Part shown: in pieces, positions 6,809-13,229 of the stretch
Layout of the letters: each line of letters starts with the position of its first letter
Position numbering within the stretch: the stretch's first letter is position 1
Source of the DNA: Actinomycetota bacterium
GTDB lineage: Bacteria > Actinomycetota > Geothermincolia > Fen-727 > Anoxymicrobiaceae
Assembly (NCBI GenBank): GCA_018894655.1
Contig: JAHIPE010000151.1
Span: forward strand, 1 to 16,571
Length of the DNA: 16,571 bases
Reading direction: 5' to 3'
Notes under the pieces: model-generated
The model's input: only the letters and a program-made list of their open reading frames with translations
What the model was told of the DNA's origin: nothing
Database searches by the model: none
Position numbers and translations under genes: made by a program

Positions 6809-6826
6809 CCGGGACTGAAGTCCCGG
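6809..6826. repeat. Palindrome immediately after the rpmD stop codon
   Basis: CCGGGACT and AGTCCCGG are perfect 8-bp arms around a 2-base centre, starting one base beyond the rpmD TGA. In RNA it would form a short CCGGG stem with the remaining bases as loop. No T-run follows, so it is unlikely to be an intrinsic terminator. It could be a REP-like repeat, or a processing or stability hairpin in the 66-bp rpmD-rplO gap. Confidence 0.6.
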
Positions 6827-6827
6827 C

Positions 6828-7064
6828 TCAAGGTGGGGGTTTTCCCTGTTCTGCGGCTTTCTTGCCCCGCTTGCCGGAACCAGTCATCTCCTCGACCTGG
6901 ACCAGGTGCCTGACCTTGAACAGCATCCCTCTTATCTCCGGGCGGTCCTCTTTCTCTACTGACTGCCCGATTCTCCTCAGCCCCAACGCCCTTACGGTCC
7001 CCCTCTGGTCGGGCGGACACCCGATCGTTCCCTTTCTCAGGGTAACCTTAAGTCTCGAGCTCAT
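6828..7064 (-). CDS. rpmD: 50S ribosomal protein L30 with a C-terminal tail
   Basis: L30 is a small 50S protein near the central protuberance. Residues 1-59 are the normal domain: SSRLKVTLRKGTIGCPPDQRGTVRALGLRRIGQSV, then RGMLFKVRHLVQVEE. A lysine- and glycine-rich tail of about 19 residues follows (MTGSGKRGKKAAEQGKPPP), which the usual roughly 60-residue family member lacks. The ATG start lies inside the end of rpsE, overlapping it by 17 bp. The stop is adjacent to a palindrome, and the last codons share the 10-mer AGGTGGGGGT (plus strand) with the repeats at 1-154, so a repeat insertion may have created the present C-terminus. Confidence 0.93.
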   Translation of the reverse strand: MSSRLKVTLRKGTIGCPPDQRGTVRALGLRRIGQSVEKEDRPEIRGMLFKVRHLVQVEEMTGSGKRGKKAAEQGKPPP

Positions 7065-7578
7065 CGAAGATGCTCCTCCCCGTGACCTCGTCTACGCGCT
7101 TTCCTCGGACCCAGGCCACCTCGCGGGCGCTACGGAGGGATTGAAGCCCGTTGACCGTCGCCTTTATCACGTTCAGCGGGTTATCGGACCCAAGGCTCTT
7201 GGTAAGGATGTCCTTCACCCCGGCAAGCTCCAGGACCGGCCGCACCGCACCGCCGGCGATGAGGCCGGTACCGGGGGACGCCGGCTTCAACATGACCAGC
7301 GCCGCACCGAACTTGCCTATTACCTGGTGGGGTATCGTCCTTTTGACCATGGGTATATCAAACAGGCTGTTCCTGGCTCTCTGGGCGGCCTTCTCAATAG
7401 CTAGAGGGACCTCCCGGGCCTTCCCGTATCCTACGCCTACCCGGCCCTGGCCGTTTCCCACCACCACCAGGGCGGTAAAGGAAAACCTGCGCCCGCCTTT
7501 GACCACCTTGGCGACCCGGTTTATGTGGACAACCTGCTCCTCGAGCTCCTCGGCCTCAAGGGCCTCCCGCTGGTCCAT
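7048..7578 (-). CDS. rpsE: 30S ribosomal protein S5
   Basis: S5 takes part in 30S decoding fidelity and the mRNA entry helicase site. The 176-residue product has an acidic N-terminal lead (MDQREALEAEELEEQ), the double-stranded-RNA-binding-like domain with VKGGRRFSFTALVVVGNGQGRVGVGYGKAREVPLAI, then the second domain with PASPGTGLIAGGAVRPVLELAGVKDILTKSLGS. The ATG start is 8 bp after rplR. Its end overlaps the rpmD start by 17 bp, so L30 synthesis is probably coupled to S5. Length and sequence are ordinary for the family. Confidence 0.97.
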   Translation of the reverse strand: MDQREALEAEELEEQVVHINRVAKVVKGGRRFSFTALVVVGNGQGRVGVGYGKAREVPLAIEKAAQRARNSLFDIPMVKRTIPHQVIGKFGAALVMLKPASPGTGLIAGGAVRPVLELAGVKDILTKSLGSDNPLNVIKATVNGLQSLRSAREVAWVRGKRVDEVTGRSIFDELET

Positions 7579-7586
7579 GCAACCTC

Positions 7587-7958
7587 CTAAAAGATAAGCC
7601 CGTTCTCCCTGGCGGACTGTGCAAGCGCCTCGACCCGCCCGTGATACTTATAACCGCCCCGGTCAAAGATGACCCGCTGGACTCCGTTCTCTTTCGCCCT
7701 CTCGGCAATCAGTTCGCCAAGGCGCCTGGCCTCCTCGGTCTTGGGCATTCGCCCCGAGTCCCAGAACCCCTTCTCGCTGGTGGAGGCCGACGCCAGGGTA
7801 ACCCCACGCTCGTCGTCGATTACCTGGCAGTACATGTTCTTGTTGCCCCGGAACACCGAGAGCCGGGGCCTCGTGCCCGTACCCCCGACCTTCTTCCTGA
7901 TCCCCTTGCGGCGACGGTCCCTGCCAACCGCCTTCTTCTTAACAACGATCTTGCTCAC
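7587..7958 (-). CDS. rplR: 50S ribosomal protein L18
   Basis: L18 binds 5S rRNA and helps place it in the central protuberance. The 123-residue product has a basic N-terminus (KAVGRDRRRKGIRKKVGGTGTRPRLSVFRGNKNMY), then QVIDDERGVTLASAST and the C-terminal VIFDRGGYKYHGRVEALAQSARENGLIF. The start is GTG and overlaps the rplF stop by four bases (GTGA), a standard coupling arrangement. rpsE follows after 8 bp. Confidence 0.97.
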   Translation of the reverse strand: MSKIVVKKKAVGRDRRRKGIRKKVGGTGTRPRLSVFRGNKNMYCQVIDDERGVTLASASTSEKGFWDSGRMPKTEEARRLGELIAERAKENGVQRVIFDRGGYKYHGRVEALAQSARENGLIF

Positions 7959-8491
7959 TTTATCGCCTTTCCAACCTTCCTTCGCACGTATTCCCCGCGG
8001 TATCGGATGCCCTTGCCCTTGTAGGGGTCCGGCTTGCGCAGGCTCCGTATGTCAGACGCCACCTGGCCCACGACCTGCTTATCACACCCGCGCACCACTA
8101 CCAGCGTGGGTTTCGGCACCTCAAACTCGATCCCCTCCGGCGCCGTGACGGCCCTGGGCGTGGAGTAACCGAGCTGCAGCTCCAGGTTCTTGTCCTTCAG
8201 CGCGGCGCGGTAGCCGACACCGTGTATCTCCAGCCCCTTTTCAAAGCCGTCGGTAACGCCCTTCACCATGTTGTAGATGAGCGTGCGGACCAGCCCGTGC
8301 AATGACCTGTCCCGGGGCTCGTCACTTCTCCGGGTGACCAGAATCGTTTCCCCTTCCCGCTCTACGCTCACACAGTCCGGGAGAACCTGCTCGAGTTCAC
8401 CCTTGGGACCCTTCACCCGCACTATATTCCCTTCCACCGAAACGGTGGCGGAGGCTGGTACCTCTATCGGCCTTTTTCCTACACGCGACAT
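7955..8491 (-). CDS. rplF: 50S ribosomal protein L6
   Basis: L6 lies at the base of the L7/L12 stalk near the sarcin-ricin loop. The 178-residue product has the two repeated L6 domains: SRVGKRPIEVPASATVSVEGNIVRVKGPKGEL opens the first, and the second contains KGLEIHGVGYRAALKDKNLELQLGYS and PDPYKGKGIRYRGEYVRRKVGKAIK. The ATG start lies 22 bp after rpsH. The stop overlaps the rplR GTG by 4 bp. Confidence 0.97.
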   Translation of the reverse strand: MSRVGKRPIEVPASATVSVEGNIVRVKGPKGELEQVLPDCVSVEREGETILVTRRSDEPRDRSLHGLVRTLIYNMVKGVTDGFEKGLEIHGVGYRAALKDKNLELQLGYSTPRAVTAPEGIEFEVPKPTLVVVRGCDKQVVGQVASDIRSLRKPDPYKGKGIRYRGEYVRRKVGKAIK

Positions 8492-8513
8492 GAGTCACTC
8501 CCTCTGTGCGCGG

Positions 8514-8912
8514 CTACCACACGTAGCAGAGAACCTCTCCACCGATGCCCTGCCGGCGGGCCTCCTTCTCGGTCATTACGCCACTTGATGTCGAGATGAT
8601 GGCGATACCCAGCCCCCCGAGCACCCGGGGCATGCCGTCCTTCCTCGCGTACACCCTGAGGCCCGGCGTACTTATGCGCTTTATCCCTGATATCGCGAAC
8701 TCCCGGCCGGGGCGGTACTTCAGGTGAACCACGATGGTGTCGAAGTCCCCCTTCTTCATTACCTCGTACTTCTTGATATAACCCTCACGGCCGAGTATAC
8801 GGGCAATCTCCACCTTAACGTTGGAGGCCGGGACCTCCACCCTCTCCTTGTGTGCTCCACCCGCGTTCCTGACGCGTGTCAGCATGTCTGCAATGGGATC
8901 AGTCATCGTCAT
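8514..8912 (-). CDS. rpsH: 30S ribosomal protein S8
   Basis: S8 is an early 16S rRNA binder; in E. coli it also represses the spc operon. The 132-residue product begins MTMTDPIADMLTRVRNA and ends with GLGIAIISTSSGVMTEKEARRQGIGGEVLCYVW, matching the family along its full length. The frame stays open for 40 more codons upstream through rpsZ. The ATG chosen has AAGGAGGG eight bases before it and gives the family N-terminus. A second ATG two codons later is possible. It lies 13 bp after rpsZ. Confidence 0.96.
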   Translation of the reverse strand: MTMTDPIADMLTRVRNAGGAHKERVEVPASNVKVEIARILGREGYIKKYEVMKKGDFDTIVVHLKYRPGREFAISGIKRISTPGLRVYARKDGMPRVLGGLGIAIISTSSGVMTEKEARRQGIGGEVLCYVW

Positions 8913-8919
8913 CGAAATG

Positions 8920-8927
8920 CCCTCCTT
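8920..8927 (-). promoter_or_regulatory. Strong ribosome-binding site of rpsH
   Basis: AAGGAGGG on the minus strand overlaps the TAA stop of rpsZ and sits 7-8 bases before the ATG at 8910-8912. It fixes the rpsH start against the open upstream frame and suggests that ribosomes ending rpsZ reinitiate at rpsH. Confidence 0.75.
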
Positions 8928-9111
8928 ACCAGCTCGACTTGGTAACACCGGGCAGCTCGCCACGGTGGGCGAGTTCCCGGAGGCATATCCTGCACAACTG
9001 GAACTTGCGGTAGTACGCCCGGCTCCGCCCACAGCGCTTGCAGCGGCTATACTGCCGGGTCGAATACTTTTGCTTCCTCTGCTGCCTTATAACCAGAGCC
9101 TTTCTCGCCAA
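8926..9111 (-). CDS. rpsZ: 30S ribosomal protein S14, zinc type (S14Z)
   Basis: S14 is a 30S head protein near the A and P sites. This 61-residue form has C24-x2-C27-x12-C40-x2-C43, the zinc ribbon of the short S14 type, with CGRSRAYYRKFQLCRICLRELAHRGELPGVTKSSW at the C-terminus. The start is TTG, supported by AGGAGGGGGAG directly upstream and by ARKALV, close to the usual MAKKAL. It lies 17 bp after rplE and in the standard place of the gene. Some genomes keep a second, zinc-free S14 elsewhere; that cannot be judged here. Confidence 0.97.
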   Translation of the reverse strand: MARKALVIRQQRKQKYSTRQYSRCKRCGRSRAYYRKFQLCRICLRELAHRGELPGVTKSSW

Positions 9112-9128
9112 CTCCCCCTCCTGTCAGG

Positions 9129-9704
9129 TCAATCCTGCTTGAACGGGAAACCCAGGGCTTCCAGCAGGGCTTCCCCCTCCCGGTCGGTGTCCGCGGATGT
9201 CACCACGCATACATCCATCCCCCGGACCTTGTCTATCTCGTCGTAGTCTATCTCCGGAAATATCAGCTGCTCCTCGATTCCCATGCTGTAGTTCCCGTTG
9301 CCGTCGTACGACTTCCTGGACAACCCCCTGAAGTCCCTGACCCTGGGCAACGCGATGGAGAGCAGGCGGTCCAGGAACTCGTACATCCTGTCACCGCGCA
9401 GGGTCACCTTGCACCCTACCGTCATGCCCGCCCGGAGCTTGAAGCCGGCTACCGACTTTCGCGCCTTTATCATCAGCGGTTTCTGCCCTGTTATTACCCC
9501 CAGGTCACTGGCGGCGGACTCCACCGACTTGGACGCGGTCGTTCCCTCTCCGACTCCCATGTTGACCACGATCTTGGTAAGGCGCGGCACCTGGAAGCGG
9601 TTCCCGTAGGAGAACTTCTCCATCAACGCGGAAACCGTCTCCTCGTTGTACTCAACCTTGAGCCGCGGCACGTACCCGTCGCTTTCCTCTTTTTGCCATG
9701 CCAT
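9129..9704 (-). CDS. rplE: 50S ribosomal protein L5
   Basis: L5 binds 5S rRNA and contacts the P-site tRNA and the S13 intersubunit bridge. The 191-residue product has a short non-conserved lead (MAWQKEESDGYVP), then RLKVEYNEETVSALMEKFSYGNRFQVPRLTKIVVNMGVGEG, QKPLMIKARKSVAGFKLRAGMTVGCKVTLRGDRMYEFLDRL and SMGIEEQLIFPEIDYDEIDKVRGMDV. It is about ten residues longer at the N-terminus than many L5 proteins. The ATG start lies 3 bp after the rplX stop, so coupling is likely. Confidence 0.97.
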   Translation of the reverse strand: MAWQKEESDGYVPRLKVEYNEETVSALMEKFSYGNRFQVPRLTKIVVNMGVGEGTTASKSVESAASDLGVITGQKPLMIKARKSVAGFKLRAGMTVGCKVTLRGDRMYEFLDRLLSIALPRVRDFRGLSRKSYDGNGNYSMGIEEQLIFPEIDYDEIDKVRGMDVCVVTSADTDREGEALLEALGFPFKQD

Positions 9705-9707
9705 CTC

Positions 9708-10025
9708 TTAAAACTCCCGGTCACACCTCTTGCAGACCCTGATAATGGACTTCCCACCGGTGCGCGCTCTCCGTACCCGCGTGGGTTTGTCGCAGCCCGA
9801 GCACACCAGCATCACGTTGGAAGTGCCAATCGGCAGTTCCCAGTCCACGACCCCGCCCTGGGGGTTCGCCTTGCTTGGGCGCATATGCTTCTTGGCCCTG
9901 TTTACCCCTTCCACCACCAGGCGCCTCGAGGTCGGGTCAACCTTCAGGACCTTACCCCGCCTGCCCCCGTCTTTGCCGGTCAGGACCTGGACCATGTCGC
10001 CTTTCCGTATATGCATGCTCTTCAT
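9708..10025 (-). CDS. rplX: 50S ribosomal protein L24, zinc-ribbon form
   Basis: L24 initiates 50S assembly and lies near the polypeptide tunnel exit. The 105-residue product has the KOW motif at about 5-32 (HIRKGDMVQVLTGKDGGRRGKVLKV), then VEGVNRAKKHMRPS, and ends with a C75-x2-C78-x19-C98-x2-C101 zinc ribbon, a form common in non-proteobacterial L24. The ATG at 10023-10025 was kept; a second ATG three codons in is also possible. It lies 18 bp after rplN and 3 bp before rplE. Confidence 0.96.
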   Translation of the reverse strand: MKSMHIRKGDMVQVLTGKDGGRRGKVLKVDPTSRRLVVEGVNRAKKHMRPSKANPQGGVVDWELPIGTSNVMLVCSGCDKPTRVRRARTGGKSIIRVCKRCDREF

Positions 10026-10043
10026 GAGCCTCTCACTTTAAAC

Positions 10044-10412
10044 TTAGAGCACCTCGGGGGACAACGAGATGATCTTCATGAACTTCTTCTGACGGAGCTC
10101 CCGGGCCACCGGTCCGAAGATCCTGGTTCCCCGCGGGTTCATCTGGTTGTCGATAAGCACCGCCGCGTTCTCGTCGAACTTTATATAGGTACCATCGGGA
10201 CGCCGTCTCTCTTTCTTGGTCCGGACGATAACCGCTTTTACCACTTCACCTTTCTTGACAGAGGAGCCTGGAATTGCTTCCTTGACCGTCGCTACGATAA
10301 TATCCCCCACCGACGCGTAGCGGCGCCCTGAACCGCCGAGCACCCTGATGCAGAGTATCTGCCGGGCCCCGGTGTTGTCCGCAACCTTTATTCTCGACTC
10401 CTGCTGGATCAT
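10044..10412 (-). CDS. rplN: 50S ribosomal protein L14
   Basis: L14 is a 50S interface protein that bridges to 16S rRNA and is the docking site for the silencing factor RsfS. The 122-residue product is exactly family length: MIQQESRIKVADNTGARQILCIRVLGGSGRRYASVGDIIVATVKEAIPG, then VVKAVIVRTKKERRRPDGTYIKFDENAAVLI and RGTRIFGPVARELR. The start is ATG, 26 bp after rpsQ. It conventionally opens the spc block, but I see no clear separate promoter here. Confidence 0.97.
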   Translation of the reverse strand: MIQQESRIKVADNTGARQILCIRVLGGSGRRYASVGDIIVATVKEAIPGSSVKKGEVVKAVIVRTKKERRRPDGTYIKFDENAAVLIDNQMNPRGTRIFGPVARELRQKKFMKIISLSPEVL

Positions 10413-10438
10413 CTATCTCCTCGAGGGGATCACTTCCC

Positions 10439-10696
10439 CTACTCGGCTTTCTCCAGGATGGACACCATCCTCCAGTGCTTGGTGCGTGACAGCGGGCGGG
10501 TTTCCATCACCTTGACCATGTCACCCACCCCGCACTGGTTCTCCTCGTCGTGCGCGTACAGCTTGTTAGTACGCTTCATGGTCTTGCCGTACAGCGGGTG
10601 CCTCACCGTCGACTCCACCGCCACGACGATGGTCTTGTCCATGGCGTCGGACACCACTCTACCGACCCTTACTTTACGCGACGGCCTTTTCGCCAT
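10439..10696 (-). CDS. rpsQ: 30S ribosomal protein S17
   Basis: S17 is an OB-fold protein that binds the 5' domain of 16S rRNA early in 30S assembly. The 85-residue product carries RKVRVGRVVSDAMDKTIVVAVESTVRHPLYGKTMKRTNKLYAHDEENQCGVGDMVKVMETRPLSRTKHWR, the full family pattern. The ATG start lies 9 bp after rpmC. It closes the S10 block and is followed by rplN after 26 bp. Confidence 0.97.
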   Translation of the reverse strand: MAKRPSRKVRVGRVVSDAMDKTIVVAVESTVRHPLYGKTMKRTNKLYAHDEENQCGVGDMVKVMETRPLSRTKHWRMVSILEKAE

Positions 10697-10705
10697 ATCT
10701 ACCGC

Positions 10706-11089
10706 CTAATCCCCGGTCTCTTCCCCGGTCTCTTCCTCAACCTCTTCCTCGGTCTCGCCGGCCGACTGCCGGAGGCCCGGCGCGTCCTCTTCTGACTCTG
10801 ACTCCTCCTCGGTTTCCTCCCGGATAGCTTCCTCCGGCTCCTCCGGCAAGGGGCCGAGAGGGCCTGATAGCGCCTCCTCGAACGCCTCGGGGCGTATCGC
10901 GTACTCCCTCTCGGTTATCACCGTACACACCCGTGCAATATCCCGGCGCATATCCTTGATCTTCATCGGGTTATCCAGCTGCCCGGTCGCGTGCTGGAAC
11001 CGCAGGTTGAAAAGCGTCTCCTTGAGTTCCCGGAGCTTATCGTTCAGCTCCTCCTCATCCAGCGTCCTGAGTTCTCTCGCCTTAAGCAT
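10706..11089 (-). CDS. rpmC: 50S ribosomal protein L29 with a long acidic tail
   Basis: L29 lies at the polypeptide tunnel exit beside L23 and helps dock exit-site factors. Residues 1-67 are a normal L29 (MLKARELRTLDEEELNDKL, LFNLRFQHATGQLDNPMKIKDMRRDIARVCTVITERE). A roughly 60-residue tail (68-127) follows with about 26 acidic and 2 basic residues, in runs such as EEAIREETEEESESEEDAPG. Ordinary L29 is about 65-70 residues, so the length is nearly doubled. The start is ATG at 11087-11089; two TTG codons directly upstream are less likely. It lies 21 bp after rplP and 9 bp before rpsQ. Confidence 0.95.
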   Translation of the reverse strand: MLKARELRTLDEEELNDKLRELKETLFNLRFQHATGQLDNPMKIKDMRRDIARVCTVITEREYAIRPEAFEEALSGPLGPLPEEPEEAIREETEEESESEEDAPGLRQSAGETEEEVEEETGEETGD

Positions 11090-11110
11090 CAACAACCCCC
11101 GCTTAAACCG

Positions 11111-11521
11111 CTACTCATCCCTGGTCACGAAACGGCACTTGATCGGCAGCTTGTGAGCAGCCAGCCGCATGGCCTCCTTGGCCACCGGCTCGCTTACTCC
11201 CCCCAACTCGAACATGACCTTCCCGGGCTTCACCGGGACCACCCAGTACTCCGGGTTGCCCTTCCCGCTGCCCATCCTGGTCTCTGCCGGCTTCTTGGAT
11301 ATCGGCTTGCAGGGAAAGACATTTATCCAGACCTTTCCGCTTCTCTTTATGTAGCGTGTCATCGCCACCCTTGCCGCCTCTATCTGCCTGGCGGTAATCC
11401 AGTGGGGCTCCAGGGCTTGTAGACCGTAGTCGCCGAAGTGGACCCTGGTACCCCCCTTGGCCTTTCCCTTGAGGCGACCCCGTTGCACTTTCCTGTGTGG
11501 CGGCTTGCTTGGTTGAAGCAC
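11111..11521 (-). CDS. rplP: 50S ribosomal protein L16
   Basis: L16 contacts the A-site tRNA elbow and completes the 50S peptidyl-transferase region. The 136-residue product reads LQPSKPPHRKVQRGRLKGKAKGGTRVHFGDYGLQALEPHWITARQIEAARVAMTRYIKR, then KPAETRMGSGKGNPEYWVVPVKPGKVMFELGGV. Its R82 corresponds to the arginine hydroxylated in E. coli L16. The frame stays open another 32 codons into rpsC, but the GTG chosen has GGAGGTG nine bases upstream and gives the family N-terminus. It starts 4 bp after the rpsC stop. Confidence 0.95.
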   Translation of the reverse strand: MLQPSKPPHRKVQRGRLKGKAKGGTRVHFGDYGLQALEPHWITARQIEAARVAMTRYIKRSGKVWINVFPCKPISKKPAETRMGSGKGNPEYWVVPVKPGKVMFELGGVSEPVAKEAMRLAAHKLPIKCRFVTRDE

Positions 11522-11525
11522 CTCT

Positions 11526-12473
11526 CTATTCACCTCCGGTGTCTTCTGCCGCCGGGCTCTCCGGCTCAACCGGCCCTGCGGCCTTCCCGGCTTCGGAAGC
11601 CTCAGATGCCCCGGCATTCTCCGTCACTTCCGCCGCCTCCGGCCTCTCAGACGCCTCAGGGGTCGCGGCCTCCTCCGCCTCCTCCGGCTTCTTCGCCTCA
11701 GCTTTGGCGGGAGGTGCCTTCACGTTCCGCTCCACGGCGTCGGCAGGCTTCCTCAGAGCTCTCTTCTGCTCCTGGCGCCCAGCGGGCCGCGGCCAGGGCG
11801 GACGCGCCGAACCAAGCGAGGGCGGCATCAGGCGGTCCTCGTCCCGCTTCCCGGTTATATCACCTTTGTATATCCATACCTTGACCCCAATGCGCCCGAA
11901 AGTCGTTTTCGACTCCACGAACCCGTAATCCACGTCGGCGCGGAGCGTATGCAGCGGCACCCGGCCCTCCCTATACCACTCGCGGCGCGCCATCTCGGCT
12001 CCGCCAAGCCGCCCGCTGCACTGCACCTTGATACCCTGGGCCCCCAGGCGCATTGTGTTTCCAATCGCCTTCTTCATCGCTCTCCTGAAAGCGACTCTGC
12101 CCGAGATCTGTTCCGCGATGTTTCTTGCCACCAGCACCGCGTCGAGGTCGGGAACCGGAACCTCGATGATGTTAATCGAGATATCGTGGCCGAACATATT
12201 CATGAGGTCGTCCCTGATCTTGTCCACCTCGCTGCCCTTTCGCCCAATGACGATGCCCGGGCGGGCGGTATGGACGTCTATGCTGACCTCCTTTGCCTTG
12301 CGTTCGATCTCCACCCGGGAGACCGCCGCGTTAGAGAGTCGGTCCATCAGGTACTCACGTATCTTGATATCCTCTTGCAGGAGCTCGGCGTAATCCTTGT
12401 CAGCAATCCAGCGTGATTGCCAGTTCCGGATTATTCCCAGCCTGAGCCCGTAAGGGTGAACTTTCTGGCCCAC
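11526..12473 (-). CDS. rpsC: 30S ribosomal protein S3 with an Ala/Glu-rich tail
   Basis: S3 forms part of the mRNA entry channel with S4 and S5. The core (about 1-210) is normal: GQKVHPYGLRLGIIRNWQSRW, a KH domain with GIVIGRKGSEVDKIR (about 73-87), and VWIYKGDI near its end. About 100 further residues follow: a Pro/Arg-rich linker (215-245), then an Ala/Glu-rich segment (257-315) with about 17 acidic and few basic residues. The total of 315 compares with about 210-230 in most bacteria and about 275 in many actinobacteria. The start is GTG, one base after the rplV stop. The tail is clearly in frame, since the rplP ribosome-binding site sits at its end. Confidence 0.95.
   Translation of the reverse strand: MGQKVHPYGLRLGIIRNWQSRWIADKDYAELLQEDIKIREYLMDRLSNAAVSRVEIERKAKEVSIDVHTARPGIVIGRKGSEVDKIRDDLMNMFGHDISINIIEVPVPDLDAVLVARNIAEQISGRVAFRRAMKKAIGNTMRLGAQGIKVQCSGRLGGAEMARREWYREGRVPLHTLRADVDYGFVESKTTFGRIGVKVWIYKGDITGKRDEDRLMPPSLGSARPPWPRPAGRQEQKRALRKPADAVERNVKAPPAKAEAKKPEEAEEAATPEASERPEAAEVTENAGASEASEAGKAAGPVEPESPAAEDTGGE
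11531..11537 (-). promoter_or_regulatory. Ribosome-binding site deciding the rplP start
   Basis: GGAGGTG on the minus strand lies in the last codons of rpsC, nine bases before the GTG at 11519-11521. It supports the short L16 reading over the in-frame extension that would overlap rpsC. Confidence 0.7.
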
Positions 12474-12474
12474 G

Positions 12475-13215
12475 TCAATCCTTGCCTTTCTCTACACCCG
12501 GTTCGCTCCCGCCGCTACTCTTCTTTCCCGCCTGCTTCGGCTTACCAGCGCCTGCGGCTTTCTTCGTTGCGGCCTTCTTCTTCGGCGCGGCTTTCTTCGA
12601 CGCGGCCTTCTTCGGCGCGGCCTTCTTGCCACCGGCTCCTTCGGCCTTCTTCGGCGCGGCTTTCTTCGTTGCGGCCTTCTTCTTCGCCGACGCCTTCTTC
12701 GACGCGGCCTTCTTCGGCGCCGCCTTCGCCTTGCCCGCCTGCTTGCGCTCTTTCTCGCCCTCCGCCTGCTGGGCGGGCTTCTCCTTTTCGGCCTCGCCCT
12801 CTCTGGCCTTTTTCGCCTTCTCCTTCTCGGCGTCGGGCCGCCTCCGCCGGAAGCGGCGCCGCCTCGTAGGCGCCTCCGGCACCTTCTCCTCCAGAATAAT
12901 GGTTATGTGGCTGGTCCTCTTGTTAATGCGTGTCGCCCTGCCCATCGCCCTGGGCCGGAACCGCTTCAGGATCGGTCCCTCGTCCACGTACGCCCTGGCC
13001 ACGAACAACTCGTCGGGGTTCATCTTCGCGTTATTCTCAGCGTTGGCCGCCGCCGATGCCAGCACCTTGGCCACCAACCGGGCAGCCGCCCTGGGCGTAT
13101 ACTCAAGGATCTGCTGCGCCTTCGCCAGCTCCTCCCCCCTTATGAGGTCGACAACCAGCCGGGCCTTCCTCGGGCTGACCCTGATAAACCTTGCTACTGC
13201 TCTGCTACCTTCCAC
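12475..13215 (-). CDS. rplV: 50S ribosomal protein L22 with a histone-H1-like basic tail
   Basis: L22 lines the polypeptide exit tunnel and has a globular domain at the tunnel mouth. Residues 1-111 are normal L22 (RFIRVSPRKARLVVDLIRGEEL, ASAAANAENN, RPRAMGRATRINKRTSHITI). A tail of about 135 residues (112-246) follows, with roughly 48 basic against 15 acidic residues. It has an Arg cluster at 118-126, a mixed-charge Lys/Glu section to about 160, then Lys-Lys-Ala repeats resembling histone H1 or mycobacterial HupB tails. Residues 165-186 recur at 199-220 with 20 of 22 identical. The GTG start follows CGGAGG by five bases and is 14 bp after rpsS. Ordinary L22 has about 110-120 residues. Confidence 0.95.
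   Translation of the reverse strand: MEGSRAVARFIRVSPRKARLVVDLIRGEELAKAQQILEYTPRAAARLVAKVLASAAANAENNAKMNPDELFVARAYVDEGPILKRFRPRAMGRATRINKRTSHITIILEEKVPEAPTRRRRFRRRRPDAEKEKAKKAREGEAEKEKPAQQAEGEKERKQAGKAKAAPKKAASKKASAKKKAATKKAAPKKAEGAGGKKAAPKKAASKKAAPKKKAATKKAAGAGKPKQAGKKSSGGSEPGVEKGKD
12556..12723 (-). repeat. 102-bp-offset tandem duplication in the L22 tail
   Basis: The DNA at 12556-12621 and 12658-12723 is closely similar and encodes 22-residue blocks of AAPKKAASKK...KKKAATKKA type, 34 codons apart. The codon choice is mainly AAG for Lys and GCC/GCG for Ala, giving CTTCTT-rich plus-strand DNA. The similarity extends to bases as well as residues, so a recent duplication or slippage event is likely. 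Confidence 0.75.
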
Positions 13216-13229
13216 TCTGGCCTCCGGGC

